Shown: one piece after another, positions 57,619 through 64,000 of the stretch
Layout of the letters: every line of letters begins with the position of its first letter
Position numbering within the stretch: position 1 is the stretch's first letter
Origin: Pseudarthrobacter defluvii
GTDB lineage: Bacteria; Actinomycetota; Actinomycetes; Actinomycetales; Micrococcaceae
Assembly: GCF_030323865.1 (NCBI RefSeq)
Contig: NZ_CP066362.1
Span: 3,968,001-4,032,000, forward strand
DNA: 64,000 nt
Reading direction: 5' to 3'
Translations under genes and position numbers: made by a program
The notes under the pieces: model-generated
Database searches by the model: none
What the model was told of the DNA's origin: nothing
Seen by the model: only the letters and a program-made list of their open reading frames with translations

Positions 57619-57634
57619 CAGGGCAGCGTGGAGG

Positions 57635-57670
57635 AGGCGACGACGGCGGCACGGACCGCCGTCGTCGCCT
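57635..57670 (+). terminator. Terminator of the MDR transporter gene
   Basis: A 15-base perfect stem (AGGCGACGACGGCGG with CCGCCGTCGTCGCCT) and a six-base loop, followed by TCTTTCTT on the plus strand, 17 bases after the stop codon. Confidence 0.85.
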
Positions 57671-57826
57671 TCTTTCTTGGCGCGCAGCAGAGCGCCCGCG
57701 CAGCCGCTCGAGTGGATCAGGGAGCCATGGCATGGAACACTGGCGGAAGCGCACCGGCGACGTAACCGGTTCTGCAGCCGACGACGGCCGCACCGCTTCC
57801 ACCCATTCCAGAACCCAGGGAGAACC

Positions 57827-59269
57827 ATGCCCACTGCACAGGAGCAGACCAATACCGGGATACCGCGGCGGGTGATCTGGCTGGCGCTTGCGGGGGCGGT
57901 GGGCGGATTCCTCTTCGGGTTCGATTCGTCCGTGGTCAACGGTGCCGTGGACGCACTGAAGGAAGAATTCGCACTGTCCGAGGCCGTGACCGGATTCGCC
58001 GTGGCCGTCGCCCTGCTGGGCTGCGCGGCGGGCGCCTTCCTGGCGGGCAGGGTAGCGGACCGCCACGGCCGTATCCCGGCCATGAAGCTGGGCGCACTCC
58101 TCTTCCTGGTCAGCGCCCTGGGAACCGGCTTCGCGTTCGGCGTGTGGGACCTGGTGTTCTGGCGCCTGGTGGGCGGGCTGGGCATCGGCCTGGCCTCCGT
58201 CATCGCCCCCGCCTACATCTCCGAGATTTCACCCCGGAAGGTCCGCGGCCGCCTGGCCTCGCTGCAGCAACTGGCCATCACCACCGGCATCTTCGCCGCC
58301 CTGCTGTCGGACGCGGTCCTGGCCACCACCGCGGGCGGCGCGGACCAGAACTTCTGGCTGGGCATTGAAGCGTGGCGCTGGATGTTCCTTGCCGCCGCGG
58401 TGCCCGCCGTCGTCTACGGCTGGATCGCCTTCACCCTGCCCGAATCCCCGCGGTTCCTGGTGTTCAAGGGCAAGGAGGACGAGGCCCGGAAGGTGTTCGC
58501 CTCCATCGCCCCGGCGGAGGACACGGACCGGCACATCCGCGACATTCAGGAAGCCATCGAGGAGGACAAGCTCGCCGGCCAGAAGGGCTCCCTGCGCGGC
58601 AAGACCCTGGGCCTGCAGGCCGTGGTCTGGGTGGGCATCATCCTGTCCGTGCTGCAGCAGTTCGTGGGCATCAACGTGATCTTCTACTACTCCACCACTC
58701 TGTGGAAGGCTGTGGGCTTCCAGGAGAAGGACTCCCTGGCCATCTCGGTGGCAACTTCCGTGACCAACATCCTGGTTACCCTGGTGGCCATTGCCCTGGT
58801 GGACCGCGTTGGCCGCCGCCCCATCCTCCTGACCGGATCGGTGGGCATGGCAGTGTCCCTGGGTGCAATGGCCTTGGCATTCTCTTCGGCAACCGGCAGC
58901 GGCGAGGACATCAGCCTGCCCGGCGCCTGGGGTCCCGTTGCCCTGGTGGCCGCCAACGTCTTCGTGATCAGCTTCGGCGCCTCCTGGGGCCCGCTGGTAT
59001 GGGTTCTCCTGGGCGAGATCTTCCCGTCCAGGATCCGTGCCCGCGCCCTTGGCCTGGCCGCGGCTGCCCAGTGGGTGGCCAACTTCGTGATCACCCTCAG
59101 CTTCCCGGTGATGGCAGCCGCGTCCTTGCCGCTGACGTACGCCATGTATGCCCTGTTCGCGGCCGCGTCCTTCTTCTTCGTCATGTTCAAGGTGCCGGAG
59201 ACCAACGGGATGTCGCTGGAGCAGGCGGAGACACTCTTCGTGCCAAAGGGGTCGGCCAAGGCCAAGTAA
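57827..59269 (+). CDS. Sugar-porter-family MFS transporter
   Basis: A 480-residue proton:sugar symporter of the Glut/XylE group. Signatures are LFGFDSSVVNGA, the loop RVADRHGRIPAMKLG, the RLVGGLGIGLASVIAPAYISE block, PESPRFLV after helix 6, QQFVGINVIFYYSTTLW in helix 7, and VDRVGRRPILL. The ATG at 57827 has AGGGAGAACC in front. The sugar is not identifiable. A perfect bidirectional hairpin follows. Confidence 0.94.
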   Translation: MPTAQEQTNTGIPRRVIWLALAGAVGGFLFGFDSSVVNGAVDALKEEFALSEAVTGFAVAVALLGCAAGAFLAGRVADRHGRIPAMKLGALLFLVSALGTGFAFGVWDLVFWRLVGGLGIGLASVIAPAYISEISPRKVRGRLASLQQLAITTGIFAALLSDAVLATTAGGADQNFWLGIEAWRWMFLAAAVPAVVYGWIAFTLPESPRFLVFKGKEDEARKVFASIAPAEDTDRHIRDIQEAIEEDKLAGQKGSLRGKTLGLQAVVWVGIILSVLQQFVGINVIFYYSTTLWKAVGFQEKDSLAISVATSVTNILVTLVAIALVDRVGRRPILLTGSVGMAVSLGAMALAFSSATGSGEDISLPGAWGPVALVAANVFVISFGASWGPLVWVLLGEIFPSRIRARALGLAAAAQWVANFVITLSFPVMAAASLPLTYAMYALFAAASFFFVMFKVPETNGMSLEQAETLFVPKGSAKAK

Positions 59270-59291
59270 CGCCCCATCACCTTTCGCAGGG

Positions 59292-59340
59292 AAACAACAA
59301 ACCCTCCATCACACGCCATGTGATGGAGGGTTTGTTGTTT
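59292..59340. terminator. Bidirectional terminator
   Basis: Perfect 22-base stem (arms 59292-59313 and 59319-59340, loop CGCCA). It begins AAACAACAAACCC and ends GGGTTTGTTGTTT, giving T-rich tails in both directions. It separates the convergent transporter genes. Confidence 0.92.
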
Positions 59341-59352
59341 GACCAGCAGTGC

Positions 59353-60579
59353 TTAGACCACGTGCGGTTCGTGCGAGGACAGGTACTTGCGTCCGCCGAA
59401 CGCGATCAGGATGGCGATCACCATGGCCACGGCGCCGGCGAAGAACGGAACCTGCGGGCCAAAGTGTTCACCGAGCTGCGCCGCCAGGAACGGTGCCAGG
59501 GCGCCGCCCATCCAGCGGACAAAGTTGTAGCCGGAGGATGCCACGGGCCGGGGCGAATCGGAGACGCCCATGGCCAGTTCGGTGTAGATGGTGTTGTTGA
59601 CGCCCAGCAGCGCACCGGCAACGATGACCAGGACGACGACGGCAGGAACCGAGTGCCCGGCGGCCAGTCCCAGCCCGCCCAGGTCCAGCATGAGCAGGAA
59701 CAGCGTCCCGGTCAGGACCTTCACGGCGCCGAAGCGGTTCTGCAGGGGCGGTGCCACAAACACGGAGAACACGGCCACGGCCACACCCCAGCCGAAGAAG
59801 ACGCCGCCAATTCCGTACGCGTTCATGCCCAGGATGAACGGGGTGAAAGCCAGGATGGTGAAGAAGCCGTAGTTGTAGAACAAGCCGCTTGCCGCCGTCG
59901 TGCGCAGTCCCTTGTGGCCCAGCGCCAGCAGCGGGTCCCGCAGCCGGACCTTGCGTTCGGGCAGCGGCGTCTTGGGCAGCAGGGCGATCAGGGCGATGAA
60001 GGCGGCGGCCATGAGGACGGCGGTGCCGAAGAAGGGGGCACGCCACTGCCAGCCGCCCAGGAGGGCGCCAAGGAGCGGGCCGAGGGAGATGCCCAGGCCC
60101 AGGGCGGCTTCGTAGAGGATGATGGCGGTTCCGGCGCCGCCGCTGGCGACGCCCACGATCACGGCGAGGGCGGTGGCCACAAACAGGGCGTTGCCCAGCC
60201 CCCAGCCGGCGCGGAAGCCCACGAGTTCACCGACGCTGGCGGACAGGCCGGAGAGCGAGGAGAAGACGACGATGACGGCCAGGCCGATCAGCAGCGTCTT
60301 TTTGCCGCCGATCCGGGAGGAGACGAATCCCGTGATCAGCATGGCCAGCGCCGTGACCAGGAAGTAGCTGGTGAACAGCAGGGACACCTGGCTGGGGGTG
60401 GCGTTCAGGTTGGTGGCGATGGCGGGGAGGATGGGGTCCACCAGGCCGATGCCCATGAAGGCAAACACGGCGGCCAGGGCGGTGGCCCAGACTGCCTTTG
60501 GCTGCTTCAGGAATGAGGCTTTTTCAGCCTGCAGGGTTGATTCTGGTGCTTGCAGGGATTCTGCGAGCTGGCCGTCCAT
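59353..60579 (-). CDS. MFS transporter (drug-efflux-like, DHA1)
   Basis: A 408-residue twelve-helix transporter: FAFMGIGLVDPILPAIATNL in helix 1 and GFVSSRIGGKKTLLIG as motif A. GLGISLGPLLGALLGGWQWRAPF fits motif C of efflux pumps. It follows the MarR gene by 33 bases on the same strand, so both are controlled by the duplicated operator at 61055. Substrate likely a toxic compound. Confidence 0.92.
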   Translation of the reverse strand: MDGQLAESLQAPESTLQAEKASFLKQPKAVWATALAAVFAFMGIGLVDPILPAIATNLNATPSQVSLLFTSYFLVTALAMLITGFVSSRIGGKKTLLIGLAVIVVFSSLSGLSASVGELVGFRAGWGLGNALFVATALAVIVGVASGGAGTAIILYEAALGLGISLGPLLGALLGGWQWRAPFFGTAVLMAAAFIALIALLPKTPLPERKVRLRDPLLALGHKGLRTTAASGLFYNYGFFTILAFTPFILGMNAYGIGGVFFGWGVAVAVFSVFVAPPLQNRFGAVKVLTGTLFLLMLDLGGLGLAAGHSVPAVVVLVIVAGALLGVNNTIYTELAMGVSDSPRPVASSGYNFVRWMGGALAPFLAAQLGEHFGPQVPFFAGAVAMVIAILIAFGGRKYLSSHEPHVV

Positions 60580-60612
60580 GGAGGGTGCTCCTAAAGTTTC
60601 GTACTAATCGGT

Positions 60613-61053
60613 TCAGTTCTGGAGGGATGCGTTGATCTTGTCGATGACCGGCAGGGCTTCGGCCAGGGCCTTACGGTCCTGATCGGTGAGGGTGCTGAGG
60701 ATTTCGGCCATCACCTGGTTGCGGCGCTTGTTGGCGGAGTCGACGGCGGCGCGGCCTTCCTCAGTCAGGATCACGCGGACCGCACGGGAGTCCGCCGGGT
60801 CCGGCTCGCGGCGGGCCAGGCCCGCGCGCTCAAGCTTGATGATCTGTTCAGTGGCGCTGGGCACGCGGACTCCGAGGTTTCGGGCGATCTCGCCCACACG
60901 CTGGCCTTCGCCGAGCATCATCTTGAGGGTGCTGAGCTGGGCGGCGCTGAGTTCACCGTCAGCGTCCAGGCGCCGAACCAGGTAGATACTGTGGCGGAGG
61001 GCTTCGCGGAACCCGCTGGCAAGCTCCTGCAGCTGGGCATCGTTCGTATTCAT
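60613..61053 (-). CDS. MarR-family regulator of the downstream MFS transporter
   Basis: About 146 residues: LSTLKMMLGEGQRVGEIARNLGVRVPSATEQIIKLERAGLARREPDPADSRA, the full MarR winged helix with the DSR wing. ATG at 61053 is preferred over an upstream ATG because the operator overlaps the upstream region. It is cotranscribed with the MFS gene at 59353 and should be autorepressed through tandem palindromes immediately before its start. Confidence 0.92.
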   Translation of the reverse strand: MNTNDAQLQELASGFREALRHSIYLVRRLDADGELSAAQLSTLKMMLGEGQRVGEIARNLGVRVPSATEQIIKLERAGLARREPDPADSRAVRVILTEEGRAAVDSANKRRNQVMAEILSTLTDQDRKALAEALPVIDKINASLQN

Positions 61054-61054
61054 C

Positions 61055-61085
61055 GTTAGGTAGCCTAACATTTAGGGTACCTAAC
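61055..61085. promoter_or_regulatory. Tandem MarR operators overlapping the promoter
   Basis: Two copies of TTAGG-N3-CCTAA lie at 61056-61068 and 61072-61084, 16 bases apart, with outer GTTAGGTA/TACCTAAC also forming a perfect inverted repeat. On the minus strand TTGACA lies 17 bases before TAGGTA, so the operators cover the -10 and transcription start of the marR-MFS operon. Confidence 0.7.
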
Positions 61086-61094
61086 GGTCAAGGC

Positions 61095-61610
61095 CTAGAG
61101 TGTCAACTTCATCCCGACGTGGCTGGCCTCGAAGCTCAGCTGCTCATAGAACCGGTGGGCCGCCGTGCGGCTCTTGTGGGTGGTCAGCTGCATCAGCTGG
61201 CAGCCACGGCTTCGGGACTCCTGGACAGCCCATCCCACCATCAGCTTGCCGATGCCCTGCCCCCGAAGGGACGCCGCCACCCGGACGCCCTCAAGCTGCG
61301 AGCGCCAGGCTCCCTGCCGGGAGATGCCGGGGAGGAAACTCAGCTGGAAGGTGGCAACGATCGATCCCGTCTCCTGGCCCGAACGCACCAGCTCGCCCAC
61401 CGCCAGCAGGTGGGCGGGATCGGCGTCGATCGCGTCGAAAGCCTGCTCATACGGTTCCAGGTCCCCGGCGGTTTCGCGGCCCGCACCCAGGGCGTCGTCC
61501 GCCAGCAACCGGACCAGGGCAGGCAGGTCTGCCCGGGTGGCGTGGCGGAGGCGGAACGTCCCGCCGTCGACGTCGGCAGTGAACAAAGCAGCAGCTTGTT
61601 TGGAAGTCAC
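61095..61610 (-). CDS. GNAT-family acetyltransferase
   Basis: About 171 residues with the GNAT pattern: FRLRHATRADLPALVRLLADD, GVRVAASLRGQGIGKLMVGWAV (acetyl-CoA loop), and THKSRTAAHRFYEQLSFEASHVG. GTG at 61610 is chosen because the open frame upstream runs into the hairpin at 61631-61674. Substrate unknown. Confidence 0.9.
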   Translation of the reverse strand: MTSKQAAALFTADVDGGTFRLRHATRADLPALVRLLADDALGAGRETAGDLEPYEQAFDAIDADPAHLLAVGELVRSGQETGSIVATFQLSFLPGISRQGAWRSQLEGVRVAASLRGQGIGKLMVGWAVQESRSRGCQLMQLTTHKSRTAAHRFYEQLSFEASHVGMKLTL

Positions 61611-61630
61611 CCGCCCAGCTTGGCACAGCA

Positions 61631-61674
61631 AAACCACGACGCCGGCACTTTTGAAAGTGCCGGCGTCGTGGTTT
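61631..61674. terminator. Terminator after mtlD
   Basis: Perfect 21-base arms (61631-61651 and 61654-61674) starting AAACCACGACGCCGG and ending CCGGCGTCGTGGTTT. It lies after the minus-strand mtlD gene. The outer sequence is nearly the same as in the hairpin at 51645. Confidence 0.85.
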
Positions 61675-61710
61675 GTGCAGTACGTCGGTCAGTCCGAAAG
61701 GCGGACCAGG

Positions 61711-62874
61711 TCAGGCGGGGGTGCGGGCCATCTCCGCCTGCCGCTCCTCCACGAGGGTGGCCACGGCGTTGAACAGCGGGTGCTCCGGCTCAAGCCCCGT
61801 GATCCTGGCGGTGGCATCGGCGGGGCTGGCGGATCCCAGGATGGACGCCAGCTCGGTGGCTTCCGCATCGGCGGGATCGTTGAACCGCAGCGCGGCCGCA
61901 ATCGCGCCCAGCAGGGCCTCCGGCACAACGCCGCGTTCGGCAAGTTCCGCGGCAGGGCCGATGAACCGTTCGTGCCTGCTTAGCTTCCGCAGCGGAGCCC
62001 GGCCCACCCGGTTGACCGTGTCCGGCAGGTACGGGTTGGAGAACCTGACCAGGATTTTCTGGACATATGCCTCCTGTTCGTCGTTGCTGAACCCGTGCTT
62101 GGCCACCAGCAGCTGCTTGGTTTCCTCCAGCACCGCGCGCACGTCCTCGGCCACGTCCTGGTCCGCCATGGCGTCGGAGATTTTCTCCAGGCCTGCTTCG
62201 AATCCGAAGTAGGCAGCAGAGGCGTGCCCGGTGTTCACGGTGAACAGCTTCCGCTCGATGTAAGGCGAAAGGTCGTCCACGAACGTGGCACCGGGGATCA
62301 CGGGTGCGGAATCACCGAAGGCGGTGCGGTCGATGACCCACTCGTAGAAGGTCTCCACGGTGACGTCCAGGCCCTGCCCGGCCTCCTGGTTGGGCACGAT
62401 CCGGTCCACGGCCGTGTTGGCGAACACCGCCTTCCCGTCCAGCACCGCGGCGGTGACGCCCGGCTGGGAGGCCACCTCCTTGGCCAGGATGTCCGTGGCG
62501 TTGATGGCGTTCTCGCAGGCCATCACCTGCAGCGGTGCCAGGCCCGGCTCCCGCGCAACGATGCCCTTGGCGATCACCGGCGCCACGAACTTCAGGATGT
62601 GCGGACCCACCGCGGTGGTGACGATGTCCGCCGTCGAGATTTCCTGGACCAGTTCCGTTTCCTGGGCGTTGGAGTTCAGGGCACGGAAGTTGTCCACGGT
62701 GCGCACGGCGGAGTTCTCCCCCACCTCGTGCACCGCGTAGCTGTCCGCCTCCTTGAGCCGGTTGATCAGTTCCTCGGCGACGTCAGCGAACACCACTTCA
62801 TAGCTGGCATCGTGCAGGAGCAGGCCCACGAAGCCGCGGCCGATGTTGCCGGCACCAAAATGTACTGCCTTCAC
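61711..62874 (-). CDS. mtlD: Mannitol-1-phosphate 5-dehydrogenase
   Basis: A 387-residue polyol dehydrogenase turning mannitol 1-phosphate into fructose 6-phosphate with NAD. The N-terminus MKAVHFGAGNIGRGFVGLLL has the Rossmann loop; KLFTVNTGHASAAYFG contains the family's Lys-x5-Asn-x2-His catalytic motif. GTG overlaps the last base of the mtlA stop codon (TAGTG). It acts on the product of the PTS permease encoded upstream. Confidence 0.95.
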   Translation of the reverse strand: MKAVHFGAGNIGRGFVGLLLHDASYEVVFADVAEELINRLKEADSYAVHEVGENSAVRTVDNFRALNSNAQETELVQEISTADIVTTAVGPHILKFVAPVIAKGIVAREPGLAPLQVMACENAINATDILAKEVASQPGVTAAVLDGKAVFANTAVDRIVPNQEAGQGLDVTVETFYEWVIDRTAFGDSAPVIPGATFVDDLSPYIERKLFTVNTGHASAAYFGFEAGLEKISDAMADQDVAEDVRAVLEETKQLLVAKHGFSNDEQEAYVQKILVRFSNPYLPDTVNRVGRAPLRKLSRHERFIGPAAELAERGVVPEALLGAIAAALRFNDPADAEATELASILGSASPADATARITGLEPEHPLFNAVATLVEERQAEMARTPA

Positions 62875-64000
62875 TATGCGTTGACCTTTCCGAAGAGGTC
62901 CAGGATTTCATCCTGTGAGGTGGCGGCCTCCAGGCGGGCCACCTGCTCCTTGTTGGTGAAGACCTTGGCGATGGAGGACAGGATGTGCAGGTGCTCGTTG
63001 TTGATGCCGGCCACGCCCACCACGAACTTCACCTGCTTGCCGTTCCAGTCGATGCCCTCCGGGTAGCGGATGACGGACACTGCCGACTTGCGGATGTGGT
63101 CCTTGGCGGCGTTGGTGCCGTGCGGGATGGCCAGGAAGCTGCCCATGTAGGTGGACACCGATTCCTCGCGTTCGTGCATGGCAGCTATGTAGCCCTCGTC
63201 CACGGCCCCGCGGGCCAGCAGCAACCGGCCGGCCTCGTCGATGGCGGCGTCGCGGGTGGTGGCCGTTCCGGTCAGAATGACGCTTTCGCGGGCCAGGATG
63301 TCCGCGGAGCCGTTGGCGGAGGCACCGGCGGCAGGGGCTGCGTCGACCGGGGCGTCGGCGGCGTGTGCACCGTGGGTGGTGCCGGCGCCGGCCGCGGCCG
63401 CCGTTGCGGGCCCGGAGGCGGAGGCACCGCCGGGCGTACCTGCTCCCGCGTCCGGCCCCTCGGTCGCCGCAGCACCTTCAGTATTGCTCTCGCGGACCAG
63501 GTCAACGATCTCGTCGTAACGGGGGCTGTTCATGAAGTTGTCCACCGAGTAGTGCATGGCGCTGGAGGTGACCGGTTTGGCGCGTTCGGTCAGGTCCTGG
63601 TGGGTGACCACAACGTCGTAGGTGTCGCTGAGGTTGGCAATGGAGGCGTTGGTGACCTTGACGTCCGGGAAGCCGGCCGCCTTGATCTTGTTCCGCAGCA
63701 CCGAGGCGCCCATGGCACTGGAGCCCATGCCGGCGTCGCACGCGAACACGATGTTCCGCACGGGACCCGCCAGGACGCCCACTCCGCCGCGGCCTGCCGC
63801 TGCGCCAGCAGCGGTTCCGGCACCGGCACCGGTCAGATGGGAGGACACGGAGCTCTTCTTGCCCTTCATTTCCTCCATGCGGGCGGTGGCATCGCCCAGG
63901 TCTGCCTCATCGCTGTGCTTGGTGGTCTTCAGGATGACCGAGGACACCAGGAAGGAGACGGCCGCGGCGAGCACTACGGAGAGGATCACGCCGAAGTAGC
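62874..64000 (-). CDS. mtlA: Mannitol PTS permease EIICBA, C-terminal part (partial)
   Basis: Partial gene continuing past the right edge; about 374 C-terminal residues are visible. The end of the EIIC membrane domain (VVLAAAVSFLVSSVILK) is followed by EIIB with its phosphocysteine in IVFACDAGMGSSAMGASVL. An Ala/Gly-rich linker of about 65 residues leads to EIIA, with the phosphohistidine in GSFLAIPHGTNAAK. It imports and phosphorylates mannitol. The in-frame GTG at 63989 is internal, not the start. Confidence 0.93.
   Translation of the reverse strand, partial: YFGVILSVVLAAAVSFLVSSVILKTTKHSDEADLGDATARMEEMKGKKSSVSSHLTGAGAGTAAGAAAGRGGVGVLAGPVRNIVFACDAGMGSSAMGASVLRNKIKAAGFPDVKVTNASIANLSDTYDVVVTHQDLTERAKPVTSSAMHYSVDNFMNSPRYDEIVDLVRESNTEGAAATEGPDAGAGTPGGASASGPATAAAAGAGTTHGAHAADAPVDAAPAAGASANGSADILARESVILTGTATTRDAAIDEAGRLLLARGAVDEGYIAAMHEREESVSTYMGSFLAIPHGTNAAKDHIRKSAVSVIRYPEGIDWNGKQVKFVVGVAGINNEHLHILSSIAKVFTNKEQVARLEAATSQDEILDLFGKVNA

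Noticed and set aside
58372..60516. A plus-strand open frame of about 700 codons across the sugar porter and the next MFS gene
   Set aside because: It is out of frame with the sugar porter, runs through a perfect terminator hairpin, and is antisense to the second transporter.

Overview
The window is chromosomal DNA of a high-GC actinobacterium, most likely a member of the Micrococcaceae close to Arthrobacter or Pseudarthrobacter. This rests on the 16S rRNA sequence, the actinobacterial rRNA leader and boxA sequences, GC-rich codon use with many GTG starts, a DtxR-type iron box, and gene content typical of soil Micrococcaceae. I see no prophage, insertion sequence, CRISPR array or tRNA gene.

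Layout. Positions 1-2540 hold the start of a minus-strand rRNA operon: the 5' edge of 23S, a spacer without tRNAs, a complete 16S, and its leader and promoter. Next is an rpmB-rpmG-rpsN operon encoding cysteine-poor, zinc-independent ribosomal proteins (2742-3453). From 3769 to 6588 a ferric-reductase-like membrane flavoprotein, an FMN-binding surface protein and ApbE overlap in one operon, forming a likely extracytosolic flavin electron-transfer module. Two paralogous SGNH hydrolases, a MarR regulator and a YciI protein follow. Positions 9278-14425 are a complete siderophore-iron uptake operon behind a 16/19 match to the DtxR/IdeR box. An EF-G-binding (FusB-like) protein and a lipoprotein separate it from a three-gene MukBEF/Wadjet-like operon (16187-22066: JetA, JetB, JetC). 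No jetD nuclease gene is present in the window.

Positions 22339-34690 are a mixed stretch: acyl-CoA dehydrogenase, small membrane proteins, aldo/keto reductase, NmrA-like reductase, molybdopterin oxidoreductase, S4 RNA-binding protein, GIY-YIG-like protein, CtaG-like protein, a glycosylase-like protein, a secreted thermonuclease and DedA. From 34733 to 39589 a GntR regulator, probably read from a leaderless transcript, precedes asparaginase, aspartase and an asparagine permease, giving a full asparagine-to-fumarate pathway. Gamma-glutamyltransferase, lactate dehydrogenase, a GNAT-AAA+ fusion, a flavodoxin-like protein and GluQRS follow.

Positions 45778-50699 contain two Lrp regulators (one divergent from a LysE exporter), a WXG100-like multidomain protein with an overlapping lipoprotein gene, and a helical-repeat protein. 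The rest holds malic enzyme, a TetR regulator, four MFS transporters (one with an upstream MarR gene carrying a duplicated operator), RraA, a GNAT enzyme, and the mannitol genes mtlD and mtlA, the latter running off the right edge.

Intergenic ends are well punctuated: most convergent gene pairs are separated by long, near-perfect hairpins, several sharing a GACGGCGG-type core.
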